Assembly: GCF_002234595.1 (NCBI RefSeq)
Contig: NZ_NMUL01000030.1
Location: forward strand, 124,001-188,000
Reading direction: 5' to 3'
Length of the DNA: 64,000 nt
From: Amycolatopsis vastitatis
GTDB taxonomy: Bacteria; Actinomycetota; Actinomycetes; Mycobacteriales; Pseudonocardiaceae
Of this stretch, positions 48,932 through 56,992 are shown in pieces (position 1 is the stretch's first letter; every line of letters begins with the position of its first letter). The notes below the pieces were generated by a model. It did no database searches. It saw nothing but the letters and a program-made list of their open reading frames with translations, and was not told the DNA's origin. The position numbers and the translations under genes were made by a program.

Positions 48932-48967
48932 GGTTCTCCTTCTCGGGCATTGACTCACGCCGTGCCG

Positions 48968-48994
48968 GTTATACTATAATTATATAACTGATTG
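48968..48994. promoter_or_regulatory. AT-rich box 11, divergent crotonase / FadE pair
   Basis: TTATACTATAATTATATAACTGATT (in parts TTATACTATAAT, TATATAACTGATT) ends 23 bases before ATG 49017. It contains TAACTGAT, one arm of the palindrome, and a consensus-like TATAAT at 48975-48980 with TTGACT at 48950-48955, a possible -35 with a long spacer. Confidence 0.65.
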
Positions 48995-49016
48995 CGGGCG
49001 ACCCGGAAGGTGTCGG

Positions 49017-50159
49017 ATGACGGAGACCGCCTTGGCCGGTGTGCTGACCGAGGAACAGCTTCAGCTGCGCGAAGTGCTGCGCGCCTTCCTCGGCAAGCGA
49101 AGCGCGGAGCCCGACGTGCGCCGGCAGATGGCGACCGTGGCGGGCTACGACGCCGAGGTGTGGCGGCAGCTGGGCGGTGAGCTGTTGCTGTCGGGCCTGG
49201 CGATTCCCGAGGAGTACGGCGGGTCGGGCTTCGGCTACGCGGAGCTGGGGCTGGTGTTCGAGGAGATGGGCCGCGCGCTGCTGTGCGCGCCGTACTTCGG
49301 CACGGTCGCCCTGGCCGCCGAGGTGCTCCTGCGCGCCGGGGACGAGTCCGCGGCGAAGGACCTGCTGCCCGGCATCGCCTCCGGCGAAACGATCGCGGCC
49401 CTCGCTCTCACCGAACCCGCCGGTCGCTGGGACGAAAGCGGCGTCACGACCCGGGCTGAACGCGTCGCGGATCGTTGGCGGCTGACCGGTACCAAGACCT
49501 ATGTCCTGGACGGCCACACGGCCGATCTGCTGCTGGTCGTGGCCCGGACGGGCGCCGGAATCGCCCTGTTCGCCGTGGACACGGCGAACGGGCCCGTCGC
49601 CGGCCTGCGCCGGACCGCGTTGCCGACGCTTGATCAGACCCGCAAGCAGGCACGCCTGGACTTCGACGCGGTCCCCGCCCGGCTCGTCGGCGAGGCGGGC
49701 GGCGCCTGGCCCGCGGTCGAGCGCACCCTGGCCGCCGCGGCCGTCCTGCTGGCCGCGGAACAGCTCGGCGGCGCGTCCCGTGCCCTCGAACTCGCGGTGG
49801 ACTACGCGAAGATCCGTGAGCAGTACGGCCGTGCGATCGGGTCCTTCCAGGCCGTCAAGCACCGGCTGGCCGACATGCTCACCGACGTCGAGTGCGCCCG
49901 CTCCGCGGTGCAGGACGGCTTGCGTGCCCTGGCCGGCGGCGACGCCACCGAACTGCTGACCGCCGCTTCCGTGGCCAAGGCGTTCTGCTCGGAGGTGTTC
50001 ACCCGGGTGGCCGCCGGTGCCGTTCAGGTGCACGGCGGGATCGGGTTCACCTGGGAGCACCCTGCCCAGCTGTACTTCAAGCGGGCCAAGGGTTCCGAGG
50101 TGCTGCTGGGCACTCCGGCCGAACATCGCGCCCGGCTCGCGGGACTGCTGGGCCTGTGA
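49017..50159 (+). CDS. Acyl-CoA dehydrogenase, beta-type (FadE)
   Basis: The 380-residue protein has LAIPEEYGGSGFGYAELGL, ALALTEPAGRWDESGV (a reduced FAD/substrate loop), LDQTRKQARLDFD, REQYGRAIGSFQAVKHRLADM and HGGIGFTWEHPAQLYFKRAK. The ending and reduced central loop are typical of beta subunits in alpha2beta2 steroid-type dehydrogenases. It is followed 23 bases later by an alpha-type FadE (50183), making an obvious heteromeric pair. The pair would desaturate a bulky or cyclic acyl-CoA. The start is ATG 49017, shortly after a GGAAGG site. Confidence 0.9.
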   Translation: MTETALAGVLTEEQLQLREVLRAFLGKRSAEPDVRRQMATVAGYDAEVWRQLGGELLLSGLAIPEEYGGSGFGYAELGLVFEEMGRALLCAPYFGTVALAAEVLLRAGDESAAKDLLPGIASGETIAALALTEPAGRWDESGVTTRAERVADRWRLTGTKTYVLDGHTADLLLVVARTGAGIALFAVDTANGPVAGLRRTALPTLDQTRKQARLDFDAVPARLVGEAGGAWPAVERTLAAAAVLLAAEQLGGASRALELAVDYAKIREQYGRAIGSFQAVKHRLADMLTDVECARSAVQDGLRALAGGDATELLTAASVAKAFCSEVFTRVAAGAVQVHGGIGFTWEHPAQLYFKRAKGSEVLLGTPAEHRARLAGLLGL

Positions 50160-50182
50160 CCACCCGTCGAGAGGAGCGTCCG

Positions 50183-51361
50183 GTGGAACTGGACTTCGGG
50201 CCCGCGGTCGCGGACTTCCGCGAAGAGGCCCGCACCTGGCTGGCCGAGCACCTGGTCGGCGAGTTCGCCGCGCACCGCGGGATCGGCGGCCCGGCCGACT
50301 CGGAGGCGTGGGAAGTGCGGCTGGCGTGGGACCGCGAGCTGGCGGCCGGCAGTTGGCTGGGGCTGAGCTGGCCGGTGGAGTACGGCGGGCGCGGCCTGAC
50401 CCTGCTGGAAGAGATCGTCTTCAACTACGAATACGCCCGCTCCGGCGCGCCCTACCGGGCCACCACCAGTGGCCTCGACCTGTTCGGGCCGATGCTGCTG
50501 GCCCTGGGCACGCCGGAGCAGAAACGGCGGTTCCTGCCGCCCATCCTCCGTGTCGAGGAGCTGTGGGGCCAGGGCTTCAGCGAGCCGGGGGCGGGTTCCG
50601 ACCTGGCGTCCCTGCGCTGCCGCGCGGAGCTCAACGGGGACGAATGGGTGATCGACGGCCAGAAGGTGTGGACGACGATGGCCCACACCGCGGACTGGCT
50701 GTACGTCCTGGTGCGGACCGACCCCGAATCGCGGCGGCACCGCGGGCTGACCATGCTGCTGGTGCCGCGGGACCAGCCGGGCGTCGACGTGCGGGTGATC
50801 CGGAACCTGGCCGGACAGGACGAGTTCGCCGAGGTCTTCTTCACCGGCGCCCGTACCTCGGCCGACCTCGTCGTCGGCGAAGTCGGCCAGGGCTGGCGCA
50901 CCGCGATGGGCACCCTGGGCATCGAACGCGGCGTCACCCTGCTGCCCCAGCAGCTGTCCTTCGAACGCGAGGTGGCGGACCTGGTCGCCGCCGCGCGGGA
51001 GGCGGGCGACGCCGTGCCCGCCTCGACCCGGGACCGGATCGTCGAAGCATGGATGTCGGTGCGCGTCATGCGCACCACGAACCTCCGCACGCTCGGCGAG
51101 GTCCTCGCCGGGCGCACGCCAGGACCGCAGGCGGGGATCGCGAAGCTCTACGCGTCGACGTCGCACCAGCGGATGGGGCACCTCGCCGGCGAGGTCGCCG
51201 GGCCCGCCGGGCAGCTCGTCGGCGAGAACTACGCACTCGACGTCCGCCAGCGCACCTTCCTGCTCTCGCTGGCCGAGACGATCTACGGCGGCTCGAGCGA
51301 GATCCAGCGCACGATCATCGGCGAGCAGCTGCTGGGCCTGCCGAAGGAACCCCGGCCGTGA
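50183..51361 (+). CDS. Acyl-CoA dehydrogenase, alpha-type (FadE)
   Basis: The 392-residue protein starts at GTG 50183 after GAGGAG. Motifs are LSWPVEYGGRGLTLLEEIV, LWGQGFSEPGAGSDLASL, WVIDGQKVWTTMAHTADW, a long inserted helical segment and ETIYGGSSEIQRTIIGEQLLGLPKE (in pieces). Gly stands at the MCAD Glu position. GTLGIERGVTLLPQQ carries a helix-G Glu that is the likely base, as in the ChsE4/FadE26 alpha subunits. It works with the preceding beta subunit. An AT box 25 bases past its stop starts the next transcription unit. Confidence 0.9.
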   Translation: MELDFGPAVADFREEARTWLAEHLVGEFAAHRGIGGPADSEAWEVRLAWDRELAAGSWLGLSWPVEYGGRGLTLLEEIVFNYEYARSGAPYRATTSGLDLFGPMLLALGTPEQKRRFLPPILRVEELWGQGFSEPGAGSDLASLRCRAELNGDEWVIDGQKVWTTMAHTADWLYVLVRTDPESRRHRGLTMLLVPRDQPGVDVRVIRNLAGQDEFAEVFFTGARTSADLVVGEVGQGWRTAMGTLGIERGVTLLPQQLSFEREVADLVAAAREAGDAVPASTRDRIVEAWMSVRVMRTTNLRTLGEVLAGRTPGPQAGIAKLYASTSHQRMGHLAGEVAGPAGQLVGENYALDVRQRTFLLSLAETIYGGSSEIQRTIIGEQLLGLPKEPRP

Positions 51362-51385
51362 CGGGTTCGTCGCGCTGGGTCAGTT

Positions 51386-51421
51386 CTATCAACTACCCAA
51401 GATAACTAGGTAAGCTATTTG
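51386..51421. promoter_or_regulatory. AT-rich box 12, upstream of FadD-Ltp operon
   Basis: TATCAACTACCCAAG then ATAACTAGGTAAGCTATTT precede GTG 51442 by 21 bases. Two AACTA cores lie in the same direction 13-14 bases apart. It lies between the FadE pair and the FadD operon on the same strand, so it may be an internal promoter. Confidence 0.55.
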
Positions 51422-51441
51422 CTCGACGTTAGGGGCACGAA

Positions 51442-53028
51442 GTGATCACGGTGAACCCCGCTCGCCGCCTCACGTTCGGTGAGGTCGTCCGCGAGCACCG
51501 CAGGTCCTTTGCGGACGTGGTCGCGTTCGTCGACGGCGAGGTCCGGCTCACCTGGACCGAGTTCGACGACCGCACGAACCGGCTGGCGAACGCCTTGGCC
51601 GCCGAGGGCCTGGGCGCCGGTGACCGGGTGCTCTGGCTGGGGCAGAACTCCGTCCGGATCTGGGAGCTGCTCGTTGCGGCGGCCAAGATCGGCGCGATGG
51701 TCTGCCCCGGCTACTGGCGGTGGGCCGCTCCGGAAATGGCGTTCGCGGTGCGCGACTTCGCCCCCAAGGTCGTCGTGTGGCAGCACGAGGAGATCGGGGA
51801 CACGATCGCCAAGGCCCGCGCCGAGCTGGGCCAGCCGGACGGCGTGCGGTGGCTGCGGCACGACGCCCCGCAGGAAGAACCGGACGGCTACGAGGCGTTC
51901 CTCACCGCGGGCTCGCCGGAAGACCCCGCGCTCGACGTCGACCCCGACACGGCGTTGCTCGTCATCTACACGGCGGGCATGTCCGGCAGCCAGTGCGGAT
52001 CCATGCTGTCCCACCGCAACCTCCTGGCCATGGGCGCCACCGGCGGCTGGCTCGGCGACATCGACCACACCACGGCGTTCCTGAGCGCCGGGCCCATGTT
52101 CCACATCGGCAACTACCAGTTCTGGGGCGTCCCGGCGTTCCTGCACGGCGGCAAGAACGTCATCGTCCGGCGGGTGGCCGCCGCGGAACTGCTGCCGCTG
52201 CTGGCCCGGGAACGCTGCACGCACGGGTACCTCATGCCGCCGACGATCGTGGAGCTGGTCGAGCTGAACGCCTCGGCCGGGCACGACCTGTCCGCGTTCC
52301 GCGCGAGTGTGGCACCGCAGCTGTGGGCGGGCACCGTGCAGGTCGACACCAGCCGGTTCACCGCCAACGGCGGCGGCGAGGGCCGCGGTTACGGGCAGAC
52401 CGAGGTCACCGGGTTCGTGGCCACCGGCGGCTTCGGCGGGTCCGGCCTCGGGAACGCCGGGCGTCCCGGCCCGTTCGTCGCCGTGCGCATCGTGGCCGAG
52501 GACGGCACGGAGTGCGCGACCGGCGTGGCGGGCGAGATCTGCGTGCGCGGCGAGCTGGTCCACCTCGGCTACTGGAACCGTCCCGAACTCAACGAGCACC
52601 GCTTCCGGGGCGGCTGGTGGCACACGACGGACCTGGGCCGCCGGGAGCCGGACGGCACGATCAGCTTCCTCGGCACCACCACGCGCATGCTCAAGTCCGC
52701 CGCCGAGAACATCTTCCCCGCCGAGGTGGAGAACTGCATCGAGGCGCACGCGGGCGTCAAGGAGGCCGCGGTGATCGGCGTGCCGAACGAGCGCTGGGCG
52801 CAGGACGTCAAGGCGGTCGTCGTGCGCCACGACGCCGCCGGGGTGACGGCCGAGGACATCATCGAGCACTGCCGGGCGCGCATCGCGTCCTACAAGAAGC
52901 CCAAGACCGTCGAGTTCGTCGACGCGCTGCCGCGCACGGCGCAGTTCGCCAAGGACTACGCCGCCCTCGACGCCCGGTTCGGCGGTGGCGGCTACCCCGG
53001 CGGCGAAACACTGGGCGCCGGGCGATGA
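51442..53028 (+). CDS. FadD-like ligase with altered P-loop
   Basis: The 528-residue ANL-family protein starts at GTG 51442. The phosphate loop reads VIYTAGMSGSQCGSMLSH (about residue 174) where active ligases have YTSGTTGxPKG. The C-terminal Lys motif (PRTxxGKxxR) reads LPRTAQFAKDYAALDARF. Other parts are normal: GYGQTEVTGFV, GWWHTTDLGRREPDG and KSAAENIFPAEVE. FadD17-like proteins of steroid clusters show comparable loops. It may be weakly active, use an unusual adenylate chemistry, or act as a binding protein. The Ltp gene overlaps its stop by ATGA. Confidence 0.85.
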   Translation: MITVNPARRLTFGEVVREHRRSFADVVAFVDGEVRLTWTEFDDRTNRLANALAAEGLGAGDRVLWLGQNSVRIWELLVAAAKIGAMVCPGYWRWAAPEMAFAVRDFAPKVVVWQHEEIGDTIAKARAELGQPDGVRWLRHDAPQEEPDGYEAFLTAGSPEDPALDVDPDTALLVIYTAGMSGSQCGSMLSHRNLLAMGATGGWLGDIDHTTAFLSAGPMFHIGNYQFWGVPAFLHGGKNVIVRRVAAAELLPLLARERCTHGYLMPPTIVELVELNASAGHDLSAFRASVAPQLWAGTVQVDTSRFTANGGGEGRGYGQTEVTGFVATGGFGGSGLGNAGRPGPFVAVRIVAEDGTECATGVAGEICVRGELVHLGYWNRPELNEHRFRGGWWHTTDLGRREPDGTISFLGTTTRMLKSAAENIFPAEVENCIEAHAGVKEAAVIGVPNERWAQDVKAVVVRHDAAGVTAEDIIEHCRARIASYKKPKTVEFVDALPRTAQFAKDYAALDARFGGGGYPGGETLGAGR

Positions 53029-54170
53029 GTGCCCGCCAGCCGGTCATCGTCGGCGTCCACGCCACCGAACAGGCCCTCTCGCTGCCGCACCGCGACGCGA
53101 TGGACCTGGCCGTCGAGGCGGTCACCGGGGCGATCGCCGACGCCGGACTTCGTCCGTCCGATGTGGACGGCGCGCAGGTCGACTGGCCGGGACCGGGCGG
53201 TGTGCCGGGGGAGGGCAGCTCCTGGGCCCGGCTCCTCGGCGACCTGCGCTGGACCAGCGACGCCATGCTGGACAACGCGGGCTCCCGCGGGCTGCTCAAG
53301 GCGGCCGCCGCCGTTTCGGCCGGCCTCGCCGACACGGTCGTCGTCGGCGGGTGCCGGCTGGTGTCCCGGGGCGGCGGTCCGGTCGGCGCGGGGACGCCAC
53401 TGGAGTTCACCGACGTGTGGGGCAGCTACGTGGTCGCGCAGTTCGCCCTGGTCGCCGCCCGGCACATGCACCGGTTCGGCACCACCCCGCGGCAGCTCGC
53501 GGAGGTCGCGGCCACGATCCGCACCAACGGTTCGACCAACCCCGAGGCGATGATGTACGGGCGCGGACCGTACACCGCCGACGACGTCCTCGCGTCCCGC
53601 ATGGTCGCCACGCCGTTCCACCTGCTGGATTGCTGCATCGTCGGCGAAGGCGGCGGCGCGGTCGTGGTGACGACCGCCGAACGCGCCCGGGATCTGCGGC
53701 ACCGGCCGGTCGCCGTGCTCGGCGGCGGCATGGAATACCACCAGGCCGCCTACGCGAATCCCGCGTTGTACCGCGAGGTCGGCATGATCGGCCGCGACGC
53801 CGCGGCGCGCGCCTTCGGCACGGCCGGGGTAAGTCCGGCCGAGGTCGACGTCTTCTCCCTCTACGACCCGAACTCCTTCGAGGTCATCCGCCAGCTGGAG
53901 GCGCTGGGCGTGTGCGACGAAGGCGAAGGCGGTCCGCTCGTCGAGAGCGGGGCGATCGCCGTCGGCGGCAAGTACCCGGTGAACCCGGACGGCGGGTGCC
54001 TCTCCTACGCCTGGAACGGCACCCAGCAGATGACGCTGAAGGTGGTCGAGGCGGTGCGCCAGCTGCGCGGCAGCGCCGTGCACCAGGTCGCCGGCGCCGA
54101 GGTCGCCGTCGTCGGCAACGCGGGCTCCGGGGCACAGCACTACGAAATGTCCGTTCTGGGGAGGCTGTGA
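53025..54170 (+). CDS. Ltp-type thiolase-fold protein lacking the catalytic Cys
   Basis: The 381-residue protein starts at ATG 53025 in the FadD stop. It shares the SCP-x/Ltp layout (PVIVGVHATEQALSLPHRD, VDVFSLYDPNSFEVIRQLE, GGKYPVNPDGGCLSYAWNGTQQ). The nucleophile region reads LDNAGSRGLLKAA, with no Cys, and the HGE/GHP His motif is replaced by SYAWNGT. Loss of the thiolase residues is what is seen in Ltp2, which performs retro-aldol cleavage of a steroid side chain together with a DUF35 partner. A DUF35 gene follows directly (TGATG overlap), then a MaoC hydratase, which supports the aldolase reading. Confidence 0.87.
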   Translation: MSARQPVIVGVHATEQALSLPHRDAMDLAVEAVTGAIADAGLRPSDVDGAQVDWPGPGGVPGEGSSWARLLGDLRWTSDAMLDNAGSRGLLKAAAAVSAGLADTVVVGGCRLVSRGGGPVGAGTPLEFTDVWGSYVVAQFALVAARHMHRFGTTPRQLAEVAATIRTNGSTNPEAMMYGRGPYTADDVLASRMVATPFHLLDCCIVGEGGGAVVVTTAERARDLRHRPVAVLGGGMEYHQAAYANPALYREVGMIGRDAAARAFGTAGVSPAEVDVFSLYDPNSFEVIRQLEALGVCDEGEGGPLVESGAIAVGGKYPVNPDGGCLSYAWNGTQQMTLKVVEAVRQLRGSAVHQVAGAEVAVVGNAGSGAQHYEMSVLGRL

Positions 54171-54562
54171 TGAGCCGTCCGGTGCCCGAGCCCACCGCGC
54201 TGAGCCGCCCGTTCTGGGCGGCCGCGGCCGAGGGCAGGCTCGTGCTCCCGGAGTGCGCGGACTGCGGGCTGACGTTCTTCGTGCCCGAGCCCGCCTGCCC
54301 GCGGTGCCTCGGCCGGAACTGGGACTGGGTGCCGAGTGCGGGCACCGGGACCGTCTACTCGGTCACGGTGGTGCACCGCGCTCCCGGCCCCGGTTTCGAA
54401 GTGCCCTTCGCCCTGGCGATCGTCGATCTCGACGACGGCGTGCCGATGCTGTCCCACGTGGTCGGCTGCCCGGTGGACGACGTCGTGATCGGCCTGCGGG
54501 TGCGCGTCGACTTCCGGCCGCTGACGGACGAACTCACCCTGCCGTACTTCGTGCCCCGGTGA
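54170..54562 (+). CDS. DUF35 zinc-ribbon/OB-fold protein
   Basis: The 130-residue protein starts at ATG 54170, sharing a base with the Ltp stop. It has the zinc ribbon (PECADCGLTFFVPEPACPRCLG, CxxC-x10-CxxC, residues about 29-46) and a following OB-fold (GTVYSVTVVHRAPGPGFEV, PFALAIVDLDDGVPMLSHVV). In ChsH2-Ltp2 the DUF35 domain is needed for aldolase folding and activity, so this protein is the likely partner of the Cys-less Ltp. Compare the Cys-less DUF35 at 37702 that goes with a Cys-containing Ltp. Confidence 0.92.
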   Translation: MSRPVPEPTALSRPFWAAAAEGRLVLPECADCGLTFFVPEPACPRCLGRNWDWVPSAGTGTVYSVTVVHRAPGPGFEVPFALAIVDLDDGVPMLSHVVGCPVDDVVIGLRVRVDFRPLTDELTLPYFVPR

Positions 54563-54573
54563 ACAGGAGCAGC

Positions 54574-55035
54574 ATGCGCGTCTTGCACGGTCTCGAAGAG
54601 ATCTTCGCCGCCAAGGGAAGCCTGCTCGGCACCAGCGACTGGGTCACCGTCGACCAGGCCCGGATCGACGCCTTCGCCGGCGCGACCGGCGACCACCAGT
54701 GGATCCACGTCGACCCCGAGCGGGCCGCGGCCGGGCCGTTCGGCGCGACCATCGCGCACGGCTACCTGACCCTGTCGCTGCTGCCGATGTTCATGGTCGC
54801 CGTCTACCGCGTCGAGGGCGCCCGGATGGCGGTCAACTACGGGCTGAACAAGGTCCGGTTCGTCACGCCGGTGCGGGTCGGCTCGCGGCTGCGCGGCAGC
54901 ACCGAACTCGTCGACGCGCAGCCGCTCGACGGTGCCGCGGCCCAGCTGGTCTTCCGCACCACCGTCGAAATCGAAGGCGCCGAGCGGCCCGCCTGCGTGG
55001 CCGAGACGGTCAGCCGCCAGTACTTCGGGGACTGA
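54574..55035 (+). CDS. MaoC-type (R)-hydratase
   Basis: The 153-residue protein starts at ATG 54574 after AGGAG; GTG 54559, overlapping the DUF35 stop, is an alternative. The hydratase-2 motif is complete, ATGDHQWIHVDPERAAAGPFG with AHGYLTLSLLP following, giving the catalytic Asp and His. It would hydrate an enoyl-CoA so that the neighbouring Ltp-DUF35 complex can cleave the resulting beta-hydroxyacyl-CoA. That order (FadE, hydratase, aldolase) is that of steroid side-chain C3 removal, though here the substrate is unknown. Confidence 0.92.
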   Translation: MRVLHGLEEIFAAKGSLLGTSDWVTVDQARIDAFAGATGDHQWIHVDPERAAAGPFGATIAHGYLTLSLLPMFMVAVYRVEGARMAVNYGLNKVRFVTPVRVGSRLRGSTELVDAQPLDGAAAQLVFRTTVEIEGAERPACVAETVSRQYFGD

Positions 55036-55036
55036 G

Positions 55037-55792
55037 GTGGTCGAAGTGACCGGGAGCATCCGGCTGCCGAAGATGGCCGAACTGGTCGCGCTCGAGCTGC
55101 GGCGCCGGATCGTGCGCGGCGAACTCGCCGAGGGCGACGCGCTGCCCGCCGAACCGGAGCTGATGGCGGAGTTCTCGGTGTCCCGGCCGACGCTGCGGGA
55201 AGCGTTCCGGGTGCTGGAGTCCGAACAGCTGATCAGCATCCGCCGCGGTGCCCGGGGCGGCGCGCGCGTGCACGTACCGGACGGCTCGGTCGTCGCGCGC
55301 TACGCCGGGCTCATCCTCGAGCACCGGTCGGCGACGCTGCAGGACGTCTACGCCGCTCGCACCGTGATCGAAGCACCGTGCGCCGGGCTGCTCGCCGGCC
55401 GCCGCACCACCGAGGATCTCGACCGGCTGCGCGCCGCGCTCGCCGAAGCCGAGGCGCTGATCGGCGACCCGTCGGCGTTCATCCGCGCGCACCTGCGGTT
55501 CCACGCCCTGGTCGTGGAGCTGTCCGGGAACCAGACGCTGGTCGTGCTCAACGGCATGGTGCGCGACATCATCGACCGGGCGAACTGGTCGCACGTCGAC
55601 CTCGACGCGGGGACCGAAGAGAACGTCCAGGCCAATCTCAGCGGCCTTCGCGCCCACGTGCGGCTGGTCGAACTGGTGGCCGCGGGCGACCGCGAGGGGG
55701 CCGTCCGGGTCTGGCGGACGCACCTGGAGAAGGCGCACGAGTACCTGCTCGGCACCAAGCCGATGGCCACGGTGCTGGACCTGCTCCGCTGA
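55037..55792 (+). CDS. GntR-family regulator, FadR/FCD subfamily
   Basis: The protein is about 251 residues from GTG 55037; GTG 55046 is also possible. An N-terminal winged helix-turn-helix (RIVRGELAEGDALPAEPELM, FSVSRPTLREAFRVLESEQL) is followed by an all-helical FCD ligand domain (VYAARTVIEAPCAGLLAG, FHALVVELSGNQTLVVL, HVRLVELVAAGDREGAV). FCD regulators bind carboxylates or acyl-CoA with a metal. It is the last gene of the FadD-Ltp-DUF35-MaoC operon with a one-base gap, suggesting feedback control of that operon or of the FadE 49 bases downstream. Confidence 0.92.
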   Translation: MVEVTGSIRLPKMAELVALELRRRIVRGELAEGDALPAEPELMAEFSVSRPTLREAFRVLESEQLISIRRGARGGARVHVPDGSVVARYAGLILEHRSATLQDVYAARTVIEAPCAGLLAGRRTTEDLDRLRAALAEAEALIGDPSAFIRAHLRFHALVVELSGNQTLVVLNGMVRDIIDRANWSHVDLDAGTEENVQANLSGLRAHVRLVELVAAGDREGAVRVWRTHLEKAHEYLLGTKPMATVLDLLR

Positions 55793-55793
55793 C

Positions 55794-55820
55794 TCATATA
55801 GTACAATAAGATAGATGATT
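55794..55820. promoter_or_regulatory. AT-rich box 13, upstream of FadE 55841
   Basis: TCATATAGTACAATAAG then ATAGATGATT lies between the GntR stop and GTG 55841. The complement reads ATCATCTATCTTATTG, aligning with the TCTA(A/T)CT core of boxes 9 and 14. TACAAT at 55802-55807 fits a -10 element. Confidence 0.5.
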
Positions 55821-55840
55821 GCCGACGATAGGGGCCTGCC

Positions 55841-56992
55841 GTGGACTTCGCGTTGACCGACGAGCAGCAGCTCCTGCGCGAGACCGCGCGCCAGTTCGTC
55901 GCGAAGGTCTGCCCCGCGGAGAAGGCCAAGGAGTGGGACGAGGGATCGATCGTGCCACCCGAGCTGTTCTCCGGGATGGCCGAGCTGGGCTGGTTTTCGT
56001 TGCCCTTCGCGGTCGAGGAGGGCGGCGACGGCGGCGGTCCGGTGGAACTGATCGTCCTCGCCGAGGAACTCGGCCGCGCCAGCTTCGACGTCGCCATGTG
56101 CTACATCGGCGTGCTCATCCCCGGCATCACCGTGTTCCGCTGGGGAACCGAGGCGCAGCGGGACTTCATCCGCGACGAGGTGATGACCGGCCGCCACCGC
56201 CTCGCCGTCGGCCTGAGTGAGCCGGACAGCGGTTCGGACGCCGCGGCACTGCGCACGACGGCCGAAGACGCTGGCGACCACTTCGTCGTCCGCGGCCAGA
56301 AGGCGTGGTGCACCGGCGCCGGCCTGCCGGGCACCACAATCGCGACGTACGTGCGCACAGGGCCACGGGAACCGAAGCACGGCGGCATCAGCCTCCTGCT
56401 GATCGACCCGTCGAGCCCGGGGGTCGAGGTGCGCCGGACGCCGACCCTGGCCCGGCACATCCTGGGCACCAACGAGGTCTTCTTCGGCGATGTCGTCGTG
56501 CCCAAGGAGAACATGGTCGGCCCGGTCGACGAGGGCTGGAAGGTGATGCTGTCCAACATCGAGCTGGAGAAGGTCATCATCACCGGCGGCTACCTCGGCG
56601 CGGCCCAGGCCACTTTGGACGAGATGCTGGAGTTCGCACGCACCCGGCAGGCCTTCGGCCGCCCGGTCGGGACCTTTCAGGCGATCGCGCACGCCATCGC
56701 CGACCTCCAGACGGAGATCGACTCGGCCCGGCTGCTCGCCTACCGGGCGGCGTGGCTGCTCGCGCAGGGCAAGCCGTGCTCGCGCGAGGGCTCGATGGCG
56801 AAGCTCAAGGGCTCGGAGACGTACGTCGCGGCGGCCCGGCTGGGCATGCAGGTCTGCGCCGGACACGGGTTCTCGACCGAAAGCGTGATGAGCTTCCGCT
56901 ACCGGGAGTCCATCGTGGCGACGATCTCCGGGGGCACCAGCCAGATCCAGCGCAACGGCATCGCCCGCAGCATGGGCCTGCGCACCTACTGA
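55841..56992 (+). CDS. Acyl-CoA dehydrogenase (FadE)
   Basis: The 383-residue protein starts at GTG 55841. Motifs are SLPFAVEEGGDGGGPVELIV, LAVGLSEPDSGSDAAALR, FVVRGQKAWCTGAG, RQAFGRPVGTFQAIAHAIADL and VATISGGTSQIQRNGIARSMG. Gly replaces the MCAD Glu; NIELEKVIITGG has the helix Glu of the IVD/long-chain group. It appears to be a stand-alone homotetramer-type enzyme. Its last bases overlap the convergent AraC gene by seven bases. Confidence 0.9.
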   Translation: MDFALTDEQQLLRETARQFVAKVCPAEKAKEWDEGSIVPPELFSGMAELGWFSLPFAVEEGGDGGGPVELIVLAEELGRASFDVAMCYIGVLIPGITVFRWGTEAQRDFIRDEVMTGRHRLAVGLSEPDSGSDAAALRTTAEDAGDHFVVRGQKAWCTGAGLPGTTIATYVRTGPREPKHGGISLLLIDPSSPGVEVRRTPTLARHILGTNEVFFGDVVVPKENMVGPVDEGWKVMLSNIELEKVIITGGYLGAAQATLDEMLEFARTRQAFGRPVGTFQAIAHAIADLQTEIDSARLLAYRAAWLLAQGKPCSREGSMAKLKGSETYVAAARLGMQVCAGHGFSTESVMSFRYRESIVATISGGTSQIQRNGIARSMGLRTY

